Assembly: GCA_964649095.1 (NCBI GenBank)
Contig: CAZYPH010000110.1
Span: 1-7,112 of the forward strand
DNA from: CAZYPH01 sp964649095
GTDB lineage: Bacteria; Bdellovibrionota; UBA1018; UBA923
Length of the DNA stretch: 7,112 nucleotides
Reading direction: 5' to 3'
Part shown: positions 1 through 5,922 of the stretch, one piece after another
How the letters are laid out: every line of letters starts with the position of its first letter
Position numbering within the stretch: the first letter of the stretch is position 1
Notes under the pieces: model-generated
Told to the model about the DNA's origin: nothing
Seen by the model: the letters and a program-made list of their open reading frames with translations, nothing else
The model's database searches: none
Made by a program: the position numbers and the translations under genes

Positions 1-507
1 TTGGGCGACATTCCCGTCACGAGCCGCTACGCGTTTTACAGTGAGACCGACCGCTACAACATCACCTAGTTTTTTGGAAAGCCCCCCCTGGATAATATCT
101 GACTCTGGCAGTCTGGTAAAGGCTAGGCCTGCGCCAACAAATTCATTGGTGCCATCCACAACCCCCACGTTAAACGACTTGCGGTCAACGTGGGCTGGGT
201 ATTTGGCCGAATTGATCCATTTATAGGTACCGCTAAACGCGGCCGCTGGCTGAAACCCCAATAGTGCAGGATTGAAGTAGATTGTGTCGGTTAGAATGGC
301 GCCTGCGCGTCCCGACTCTGAAAGCCCCATCGCCCGGGCAGAACTAAACGTCGCGGTGGCTAAGGCAGTGGTACTGGATAGGAATGGTAAAAGTAACACG
401 CACGCAACTGTCATGTAATGGCCGAGGATGGCCGGTTGAGTTGAGCGCGTCGAGGCAGTTTTGTGGCTCTTTGATATCGTATTGTTTTTGTCGGAAATTA
501 AGCGCAT
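1..507 (-). CDS. Secreted, probably outer-membrane beta-barrel protein (N-terminal part, 3' end outside window)
   Basis: The reverse strand from the ATG at 507 reads open for 169 codons to the window edge with no stop, so the C-terminus is missing. Residues 1-31 are polar and basic, 32-50 form a hydrophobic signal-peptide core ending in TALA, with likely cleavage after residue 50. The mature start (SSARAMGLSESGRAGAI, then YFNPALLGF near 77-85) resembles the beginning of barrel proteins of the FadL/PorV-like kind, where a small Met-Gly-rich segment precedes an 'NPA' turn. The following residues alternate short hydrophobic and polar stretches as expected for beta strands. The start is chosen because GAGGTGA lies 6 bases upstream; the internal ATG at residue 32 would give a more ordinary signal peptide but has no visible ribosome binding site. 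Secretion is well supported, the barrel family is inference, and I do not recognise a specific gene. Confidence 0.75.
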   Translation of the reverse strand, partial: MRLISDKNNTISKSHKTASTRSTQPAILGHYMTVACVLLLPFLSSTTALATATFSSARAMGLSESGRAGAILTDTIYFNPALLGFQPAAAFSGTYKWINSAKYPAHVDRKSFNVGVVDGTNEFVGAGLAFTRLPESDIIQGGLSKKLGDVVAVGLTVKRVAARDGNVAQ

Positions 508-513
508 TTGGAA

Positions 514-520
514 TCACCTC
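514..520 (-). promoter_or_regulatory. Ribosome binding site GAGGTGA of the secreted barrel-like protein
   Basis: On the minus strand GAGGTGA ends 6 bases before the ATG at 507. It is a close match to the anti-Shine-Dalgarno complement and decides the start in favour of this ATG over the in-frame ATG 31 codons later, which has no such site. Confidence 0.7.
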
Positions 521-530
521 GTGTCACGTC

Positions 531-559
531 TTGTTTGTTTACAGCCCTCTAAGTATATC
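531..559 (+). promoter_or_regulatory. Candidate promoter for dksA, overlapping the divergent promoter
   Basis: TTGTTT (531-536) and TATATC (554-559) are separated by 17 bases on the plus strand, each a moderate match to sigma70 elements. The -10 shares bases 554-557 with the -10 of the divergent minus-strand promoter, so the two could not be occupied at once. An alternative is a -10-like TTAATACT (593-600) just before the dksA ATG. Weak evidence for either. Confidence 0.3.
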
Positions 560-580
560 GTGCGTACTACTTTACTTCAA
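552..580 (-). promoter_or_regulatory. Sigma70-type promoter for the minus-strand secreted protein
   Basis: Read on the minus strand, TTGAAG (580-575, 4 of 6 to TTGACA) is followed after exactly 17 bases by TATACT (557-552, 5 of 6 to TATAAT). Transcription would begin near 545, giving a leader of roughly 38 bases that contains the GAGGTGA site. Spacing, match and position agree with the gene it would serve, so this is the best-supported promoter of the window, though it is read by eye only. Confidence 0.6.
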
Positions 581-609
581 TTTCGGCTTGCGTTAATACT
601 CCCCCACTT

Positions 610-984
610 ATGAAGAAAACAAAATTAGAGTCTTTTCGTAAACTCCTGACCACGCAGTTGGAAGACATTCGTAAAGATATGCAACGCACTGTTAGTACTC
701 AGATTTCTCAAGAAGAAGAAGTGTATGCCGATTGGACTGATATCGCGACTATTGAAACCGATAAAAACGTGCAGTTCAAAATTAAAGACCGTGAACGTAT
801 TTTGATGACAAAAATTGAGGAAGCGTTACGCAGAATCGATCTAGGTACCTATGGTGAGTGTGATCGTTGTGGGGAAGAAATTTCTGAAGCGCGTTTGGCT
901 GCGCGTCCCGTAACGACCTATTGCATTGATTGCAAATCAGAAATGGAAACAGCGGAACACCGTTACCGACCAGTAACTATTTAA
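610..984 (+). CDS. dksA: DksA/TraR-family RNA polymerase-binding transcription factor
   Basis: The 124-residue product has the DksA layout: an N-terminal coiled-coil region (about 5-75), the tip motif DWTDIA at 41-46 fitting the DxxDxA consensus that reaches into the RNA polymerase secondary channel, and a C-terminal zinc finger with C84, C87, C105 and C108 (CxxC-17-CxxC, the same spacing as E. coli DksA). Proteins of this family act with ppGpp to lower rRNA and raise amino-acid promoter output in starvation; with both Asp residues and all four Cys present, this one looks active. It is shorter than the 151-residue E. coli protein, mostly at the N-terminus. No Shine-Dalgarno sequence is visible before the ATG (upstream bases are pyrimidine-rich). 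The gene stands alone between a divergent promoter region and a terminator. Family assignment is firm; orthology with dksA rather than a DksA-like paralogue is less certain. Confidence 0.9.
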   Translation: MKKTKLESFRKLLTTQLEDIRKDMQRTVSTQISQEEEVYADWTDIATIETDKNVQFKIKDRERILMTKIEEALRRIDLGTYGECDRCGEEISEARLAARPVTTYCIDCKSEMETAEHRYRPVTI

Positions 985-1007
985 GTTTTGGTTGCACGTT
1001 AAAATAA

Positions 1008-1034
1008 TCTACTGCCTTTTAAGGGCGAAGTAGA
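1008..1034 (+). promoter_or_regulatory. Alternative hairpin that competes with the terminator (attenuator-like)
   Basis: TCTACT (1008-1013) pairs with AGTAGA (1029-1034), and GCC (1014-1016) with GGC (1024-1026), leaving a 2-base bulge (GA, 1027-1028) and a T/A-rich interior. This uses the very bases that form the left arm of the terminator, so the two structures exclude each other. The layout is that of an antiterminator/terminator pair ahead of galU. The pairing is seen in the sequence; regulation is inference, and no ligand, leader peptide or protein site is recognisable. Confidence 0.4.
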
Positions 1035-1080
1035 GATGCTGTTCGGTTTTTTAGCGAACTTTATCTACTTCGCCTTTTTT
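1021..1080 (+). terminator. Intrinsic terminator after dksA
   Basis: GGCGAAGTAGA (1024-1034) pairs perfectly with TCTACTTCGCC (1064-1074), an 11-bp stem that extends by A-T and one G-T pair to 1021/1077, and is followed by six T (1075-1080). The large loop holds a second small stem, GTTCG (1041-1045) with CGAAC (1055-1059). The opposite strand has no comparable T run, so it acts on plus-strand transcripts. It would separate dksA from galU unless read through or antagonised. Confidence 0.85.
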
Positions 1081-1119
1081 GTTCTACAAGGGCTTGATTG
1101 TATTCGTTATAGTTGTTCT

Positions 1120-1125
1120 AGGTGA
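1120..1125 (+). promoter_or_regulatory. Ribosome binding site AGGTGA deciding the galU start
   Basis: AGGTGA lies 4 bases before the ATG at 1130. It supports that ATG and argues against an upstream in-frame TTG at 1079, which falls inside the T run of the terminator and would add 17 hydrophobic residues absent from GalU proteins. Confidence 0.7.
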
Positions 1126-1129
1126 AAAT

Positions 1130-2053
1130 ATGTCAACGGATACGACTCAGAGAGTTAAAAAAGCGGTAATTCCAGCGGCGGGTTTGGGTACGCGTTTTTT
1201 GCCAGCCACGAAAGCTATTCCAAAAGAGATGATACCTATCATTGATAAACCAATGATTCAGTACATCGTAGAAGAGTGTGTTGCAGCGGGTATTGATGAC
1301 ATTATTATTGTTACGGCGCGCGGCAAAGAGTCGATTGCCGATCATTTTGACCACCACGTTGAACTTGAGAAACATCTTCAAACGAAAAATAATTCTGTTT
1401 TGTTACGCGTAGTAGAGTCGGTTTCTACCTTTGCTAATATTGCTTTGGTGCGTCAGAAAAATCCGTTGGGGTTAGGACATGCGGTATTAACGGCGCGTTC
1501 GCTTGTAGGTAATGAGCCTTTTGCGGTGTTGCTGGGTGATGACTTAATTGTATCGCGTACGAAGCCATGTATACGGCAGTGCATCGATGTTTTTGAGGCT
1601 TACCAACAGTCGGTGATTGGGGTGATGAATGTGGACCCTGGCGCAGTAGACAAGTATGGCATTGTGGGGGGTACTTTTCTCAAAGATTTTGCAGAGCGGC
1701 GACTAATGCGCGTTGAGCAGATGCTGGAAAAACCTGAGGTGGGTAAAGCCCCATCAACGTTAGCTTGTCCCGGTCGTTACGTATTGACCCCTCGGATTTT
1801 TGATATTTTAGAGCGTCTACCTCCAGGTCGAAATGGCGAGATTCAGTTGAGTGATGCACTGAATATTTTAGCTCAAGAGACGGACGCATCAAGGGGAGCT
1901 TTGCGTAGCGGGTTATTGGCGCTTCTATTTGAAGGCCAGCGTTACGATACGGGCGATAAACTAGGATTTATCGAAGCGACGATTGCTTTTGCTTTAGAGC
2001 GCGACGACTTGGCTGATGGTGTGCGGCAGTTGTTGAGAAAATATTCGAAGTAA
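1130..2053 (+). CDS. galU: UTP--glucose-1-phosphate uridylyltransferase
   Basis: GalU joins UTP and glucose 1-phosphate into UDP-glucose and pyrophosphate in the cytoplasm, feeding LPS core, capsule, other glycans and galactose metabolism. The 307-residue protein is close to the family's usual 300. It carries the nucleotide-binding signature IPAAGLGTRFLPATK (14-28), the metal/sugar-nucleotide GDD (136-138), the KYGIVGG segment (175-181), LEKP with its conserved lysine (K201), GRYVLTP (215-221), the NGEIQLSDAL stretch (235-244) and YDTGDK (272-277), all in the expected order. The start follows from AGGTGA just upstream. The gene lies behind a terminator with a competing hairpin, so its expression may depend on read-through or on a weak promoter between 1081 and 1129 (a TATAGT at 1108-1113 has no good -35). 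Downstream genes are closely spaced and probably cotranscribed. Confidence 0.96.
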   Translation: MSTDTTQRVKKAVIPAAGLGTRFLPATKAIPKEMIPIIDKPMIQYIVEECVAAGIDDIIIVTARGKESIADHFDHHVELEKHLQTKNNSVLLRVVESVSTFANIALVRQKNPLGLGHAVLTARSLVGNEPFAVLLGDDLIVSRTKPCIRQCIDVFEAYQQSVIGVMNVDPGAVDKYGIVGGTFLKDFAERRLMRVEQMLEKPEVGKAPSTLACPGRYVLTPRIFDILERLPPGRNGEIQLSDALNILAQETDASRGALRSGLLALLFEGQRYDTGDKLGFIEATIAFALERDDLADGVRQLLRKYSK

Positions 2054-2081
2054 AATACCCTGTTAGTATTAAGGGGGCTTC

Positions 2082-3008
2082 ATGGAGCGAAGTCGTTTTG
2101 GTCTGGGTACTCTTTCTGCTGCGGCCGTCATAGGCGTGTTGGTACTTGCTGTTCAAGGTTATGCCTTTAGTGCGCCTGGTTTTTTTCTGCTACGCAGCAA
2201 TGCCTCTCATAAACAAGAATTTGTACAGAAATCTGGTGCAGCTGTTTTAATTGAAGGGGTCATTCGATTCTCAAATAGTCAGGTTCTTAATGAACAGTTG
2301 TTAATTTCTGGCAATGAGGTCTGGATCAAGATTGTCGAGAACTCTAAAGTTTTAGTTCAGCGCTCGGCTGGGTTGAGTAGTTTTGGCTATCAACTATTTT
2401 TCGACACCAAGGCAGAGAATCTTTTCTCAAATCTCAAACAAAATGGATTTGCATTACTTACGGAACAAGAATTATTCGAGGCTTCTTTAAACAACTCAAC
2501 ATCAGAAGAGAGTGAGAGTGAAGAGGGGCAGGTGCTTGGTGAAGCCCGTGGACTGGCCTCTTTGATAGCACCCCCACCGAGTATTAAACCCCATTTTGAA
2601 AACCATACTTCTGTGACCCTTAACAGCGAAGGCCAACCCTTAACGCGCCTGCAAGCGGGGGCGGTTAATGCAGGCGAGGCTGCATTGCCGTTTCGGGTGG
2701 ATTTTGTGCGACTCGTAACAGATTCGGGTGAGCATTTTAGGGCCGTGCAAGCGCAGCTTCCGTTGGTGCAGGGTAGCCAAGCCGAGATGGTAGATTTTGC
2801 AGCGCGATATTCTAAAATAACAACACAACCCAATGAAGTACAAAGCCCGTTTCCGCAGAGTGTAGAAATATCTCGTGATGGTCAGCTGTGGGCTACGTAT
2901 CATGTATTGAGTATTCGGTCGGTTAGCGACCCTGCCAATTTTAAAAAGACTTTACGATTAGATTTAGATTCTGAATTGCTCGCGTCTTATTTGTCGATTA
3001 TGCGTTGA
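2082..3008 (+). CDS. Secreted or membrane-anchored protein of unknown function
   Basis: I do not recognise this 308-residue protein. Residues 1-7 are charged and 8-29 strongly hydrophobic (AAAVIGVLVLAVQGYAF), a signal peptide with possible cleavage near A28-S30, or an uncleaved anchor; no lipobox cysteine is present and the whole protein lacks cysteine. A first domain (about 45-135) is followed by an acidic Ser/Glu linker (STSEESESEE, 139-148), a Pro-rich turn (LIAPPPSIKP, 161-170) and a second domain (about 175-305) rich in alternating hydrophobic residues, suggesting beta structure. AAGGGGG ends 4 bases before the ATG and supports this start. It sits 28 bases after galU, and its stop ends 2 bases before the priA ATG, so it is very likely in one operon with both. 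An envelope or periplasmic role is inferred from the signal sequence only. Confidence 0.8.
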   Translation: MERSRFGLGTLSAAAVIGVLVLAVQGYAFSAPGFFLLRSNASHKQEFVQKSGAAVLIEGVIRFSNSQVLNEQLLISGNEVWIKIVENSKVLVQRSAGLSSFGYQLFFDTKAENLFSNLKQNGFALLTEQELFEASLNNSTSEESESEEGQVLGEARGLASLIAPPPSIKPHFENHTSVTLNSEGQPLTRLQAGAVNAGEAALPFRVDFVRLVTDSGEHFRAVQAQLPLVQGSQAEMVDFAARYSKITTQPNEVQSPFPQSVEISRDGQLWATYHVLSIRSVSDPANFKKTLRLDLDSELLASYLSIMR

Positions 3009-3010
3009 GA

Positions 3011-5035
3011 ATGCACTTAATTCAGGTAGCTATTTTTGGATCGCGTCTTAATGAGCTAACCTATCAGGCGCCTGATGAAATGCTGTGCAACCTTCCGATT
3101 GGCGCCTTACTTTCTGTGCCCCTTGGAAAGCGCAAAGTCATGGGACTGTATCTTGGGCGATCAGGAACAAGCTCAAGTCAGGATCAAACTAAATTTAAAA
3201 TTAAAAATATAATTGAAGTTATATATTTAGAATCGTTAATTAATGAGCGCGATCTTGAATGGTATAAATGGATTGCGAATTATTACCAATCGACTTTGAG
3301 CGATGTTTTAGATGTGGCGATTTCAAAAACCGTTTTAGAGCGTATTAAAGCCGGCAAAACAACGCGATCGAATAAAAATAACCATTCGAAGAAAATATCA
3401 GATTTAGGCAATTCTCGAACAGCTTTAGTTTTAACTGGTGAGCAATCGCAGGCCTTGGCAGCAATTACTAAAAATTTGGGCATAGCAAAGTTTAAAGGTT
3501 TTTTACTGCATGGGGTTACCGGTAGCGGCAAAACAGAAGTTTATTTACGTGCTGCTAGAGCGGCCCTAGAGAGTTCGTTACCTACGGAACAGTCGATATT
3601 AATTTTAGTCCCCGAGATTGCGCTGACACCGCAACTACGCAGTCGATTCGAGGCGCATTTTGGTGATCATGTGGCAGTTCTGCATTCGGGCCTTACGCCA
3701 GCGCAACGGGCTAGTTATTGGATGGATATCCGGAAGGGAACCCGCAGAATTGTAGTGGGGGCGCGTTCGGCTATTTTTGCTCCGGCAGAAAAAATTGGTC
3801 TCATCGTTATCGATGAAGAACATGACCCTAGTTATAAACAGAATGATCGTTTGCGTTACCATGCGCGAGACATTGCGTTGAAGCGTGCTAGTCTTCATGG
3901 AGCAACAGTTGTTTTAGGTTCGGCCACACCGTCTTTAGAGACGTACTTTGGTTGTGAAAATGCGAAATTCGAAAAGTTAGTTTTGTCAGAACGACCGCAC
4001 GGTATTCAGTATCCTGATGTGCAAATGGTTGATCTCAGTAAATCAAATGATGGCAAGGTATTCTCAGAGCCTTTAATTGAGGCCTTGCGTGACTGTATTA
4101 CAGCAAAAAATCAGGCCATACTTTTTGTAAATCGTAAGGGGTATTCTAATTACGTTATTTGTACGGCGTGTAAAAAAATCCCACAGTGCCTCAACTGTAG
4201 CGTTTCGTTGACGTATCATGCAAAGCCCAGTCGGGTGATGCGTTGCCACTATTGCGCCTATGAAGAAGCGTTAACAAGCGTTTGTCAGCAGTGTGGCGAA
4301 CCTGGTTTAAAATATTTTGGTGTGGGTACGCAACAAGTTGAAGAGGAGTTTAAGCGTTATTTTCCAGATGTATCGGTGACTCGATTTGATAATGATGTGG
4401 CGCCTACACAAAAAAAAATTGAATCGATATTACAAGATTTTAGAGATGAAACAGTTCAAGTTCTCATTGGTACGCAGATGATTGCAAAGGGCCATGACTT
4501 TCCAAAAGTCGCTTTGGTAGGGATTATTTCGGCGGATCAAAGTTTGAGTGTGCCCGATTTTCGTGCTGCTGAACGTACGTTTCAGTTGGTATCGCAGGTT
4601 GCCGGACGTGCCGGTAGGTCAGGCATTGCCGGAAAAGTAATCGTACAAACGTACATGCCAACACACTACGCTTTAGAAACCGCAAGTCAGAATAATTATT
4701 TAAAATTCTATGAACACGAGCTTGAGCAACGCAGAGACTTCGCTTACCCACCGTTCACACGTATTGCGCTGTTAGAGTTTCGGGGGCGCACTCGTGAGAT
4801 TTGTATTCGTGATGCAGATGCGGCGAAAAAATTAATCTATCAATTGATTTTAGAAAATAGTTTGGCCGTAAATTGTTTTGGACCCTCGCCATCGTCGATT
4901 GAAAAAATATTAAATGAATTTCGTTGGCATATTTTACTCAAGGCGGAAAAATTTTCCGTTTTAAATGCCTTAATGAACACTTTGCGGCGGCATGGTGTGA
5001 GATTCGTTGATGTCGATCCTATTAATCCCCTATAA
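3011..5035 (+). CDS. priA: Primosomal protein N', replication restart helicase PriA
   Basis: PriA recognises stalled or collapsed forks, unwinds DNA 3' to 5' and reloads the replicative helicase. From the ATG at 3011 the product has 674 residues (E. coli: 732). Order of domains: N-terminal 3'-DNA-end-binding domain (about 1-100), a short Lys/Asn/Ser-rich linker (about 112-136), helicase core with Walker A GVTGSGKT (168-175), DEEH box (268-271) and GSATPS (303-308), then eight zinc-binding cysteines (384, 387, 393, 396, 412, 415, 425, 428), helicase motif VI QVAGRAGR (529-536), and a C-terminal domain with YPPF and FGPSP. All key residues are present, so the enzyme looks intact. The start is set by position: a TTG at 3005 overlaps the preceding gene, while the ATG follows that gene's stop after 2 bases. 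No proper ribosome binding site precedes it, which suggests translational coupling. Confidence 0.96.
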   Translation: MHLIQVAIFGSRLNELTYQAPDEMLCNLPIGALLSVPLGKRKVMGLYLGRSGTSSSQDQTKFKIKNIIEVIYLESLINERDLEWYKWIANYYQSTLSDVLDVAISKTVLERIKAGKTTRSNKNNHSKKISDLGNSRTALVLTGEQSQALAAITKNLGIAKFKGFLLHGVTGSGKTEVYLRAARAALESSLPTEQSILILVPEIALTPQLRSRFEAHFGDHVAVLHSGLTPAQRASYWMDIRKGTRRIVVGARSAIFAPAEKIGLIVIDEEHDPSYKQNDRLRYHARDIALKRASLHGATVVLGSATPSLETYFGCENAKFEKLVLSERPHGIQYPDVQMVDLSKSNDGKVFSEPLIEALRDCITAKNQAILFVNRKGYSNYVICTACKKIPQCLNCSVSLTYHAKPSRVMRCHYCAYEEALTSVCQQCGEPGLKYFGVGTQQVEEEFKRYFPDVSVTRFDNDVAPTQKKIESILQDFRDETVQVLIGTQMIAKGHDFPKVALVGIISADQSLSVPDFRAAERTFQLVSQVAGRAGRSGIAGKVIVQTYMPTHYALETASQNNYLKFYEHELEQRRDFAYPPFTRIALLEFRGRTREICIRDADAAKKLIYQLILENSLAVNCFGPSPSSIEKILNEFRWHILLKAEKFSVLNALMNTLRRHGVRFVDVDPINPL

Positions 5036-5036
5036 T
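5007..5036 (+). promoter_or_regulatory. Promoter with exact TATAAT inside the end of priA
   Basis: TTGATG (5007-5012, 4 of 6) is followed after 18 bases by a perfect TATAAT (5031-5036). The -10 overlaps the priA stop codon. Transcription would begin about 7 bases further, near 5043, practically at the ATG (5044) of the next gene, so that gene's own transcript would have almost no leader. Confidence 0.45.
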
Positions 5037-5043
5037 TTAAAAC

Positions 5044-5922
5044 ATGAGTGTAGCAGAGGCGCCAAGTACTAGTCCGACCGGAGAATGCCCCGCCTGTCGA
5101 GCAGAAGGTGTGGAATTAAAAGACGTCGGCGGTTTGATGATTTGTGGCAACTGTTCATCGAAGCGTTTTTCCAATAAAGTGCGTGAGCAGATTGAACAGG
5201 CTATGGCGAAACAAGAGGCTGTTAAAGCTCAGGACGCTTGGCGAAAACGTTTGGATACCGCCAAACGCGGGGTGCGTTTGTTTCAGGAAGATCGTTATCC
5301 AGAAGCGTTGAAGACTTTGTTAGAATACATCGTCACGCTTGAACGTAAGTTTGGTGTAGATCGTGGGGGGTTGCATCCGGCGTTGTTTGATCAACACAAA
5401 GATGCCGCAGAGCTTCTTTTGGTGGCCGGTATTTTTTGGGATTTGGCGAAAATTCATGATCAGATGAAGGGCGCTGCCCATCAGGCCGAGTTAAAAACAA
5501 ATTTGAATAAATTTATTGAGTTTAGTTTAGAAAAGCCCCATTTGATTTTAGCGTCAGAAGGCGTGCGTAAGTATTTAAAGTCTGGAAAATGTAAAAACGT
5601 CGAAGATTTTAAACACGCCCATGAGTTTATGCGATCTAAATTGTCGCGGTGTTTTATTGCTGGGGCCGTGTATGGGCCGCAGTCGCCTCAGGTGCAGGCG
5701 CTACAAAGTTATCGCGACGATGTTTTGTTGCACAAGGCTTTAGGGCGCGTTTTTGTGCGACTCTACTATCAGCTAAGCCCTGCGGTGGCGTTGGTATTGG
5801 CGCGTTCATTTTTTGTGACGCGCTTTGTAAGAAAAATCTTAAACCCTATTGTACGCTACGCGGCTATTCGGTCTACTCAGGCTATTCAATCGAAAGGCCA
5901 AAGCGGCTGGGATGAAACGTAG
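5044..5922 (+). CDS. Zinc-ribbon protein with C-terminal CFI-box domain, function unknown
   Basis: The 292-residue protein starts with a zinc ribbon (CPAC at 15-18, CGNC at 34-37), continues with a charged helix (about 44-75) and a TPR-like helical stretch (TAKRGVRLFQEDRYPEALKT, 72-91, and on to about 105), then a largely helical middle. The C-terminal part begins with CFIAGAVYG (203-211), followed by SPQVQAL, YRDDVLL, LGRVFVRLYYQLSP and a hydrophobic basic tail. This is the pattern of the CFI-box-CTERM domain known from many otherwise unrelated proteins, whose role is not established. The tail (about 232-273) is hydrophobic and Arg-rich, so membrane contact is possible. No signal peptide is seen. 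No Shine-Dalgarno sequence precedes the ATG, 8 bases after the priA stop. Its last 41 bases overlap lepB on the other strand. CFI-box recognition is from memory of the motif; function is not assigned. Confidence 0.85.
   Translation: MSVAEAPSTSPTGECPACRAEGVELKDVGGLMICGNCSSKRFSNKVREQIEQAMAKQEAVKAQDAWRKRLDTAKRGVRLFQEDRYPEALKTLLEYIVTLERKFGVDRGGLHPALFDQHKDAAELLLVAGIFWDLAKIHDQMKGAAHQAELKTNLNKFIEFSLEKPHLILASEGVRKYLKSGKCKNVEDFKHAHEFMRSKLSRCFIAGAVYGPQSPQVQALQSYRDDVLLHKALGRVFVRLYYQLSPAVALVLARSFFVTRFVRKILNPIVRYAAIRSTQAIQSKGQSGWDET

Noticed and set aside
384..596. Plus-strand open frame of 70 codons across the start of the barrel-like gene
   Set aside because: It lies antisense to the signal-peptide region and over the divergent promoter, and its product has no recognisable features.
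1085..1113. galU promoter with TATAGT at 1108-1113
   Set aside because: The -10 is good, but no acceptable -35 lies 16-18 bases upstream, and the start would fall on the ribosome binding site.
1079..1129. Upstream TTG start for galU
   Set aside because: It begins in the T run of the terminator and would add a hydrophobic stretch not found in GalU; the ATG at 1130 has AGGTGA before it.
2030..2056. Promoter TTGTTG-15-TAAAAT at the end of galU
   Set aside because: The spacing of 15 is short and the -35 weak; close gene spacing makes cotranscription with galU the simpler reading.
2054..2070. Small inverted repeat AATAC/GTATT after galU as a terminator
   Set aside because: The stem has only 5 weak pairs and no T run follows.
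2390..2833. Minus-strand open frame of 147 codons inside the unknown secreted protein gene
   Set aside because: The plus-strand frame has a ribosome site, signal peptide and operon fit; the antisense product is Ser/Cys-rich without motifs and begins with no ribosome site.
5649..5915. Plus-strand open frame of 88 codons within the CFI-box gene
   Set aside because: It is an out-of-frame shadow of the CFI-box domain, which is clearly encoded in the other frame.
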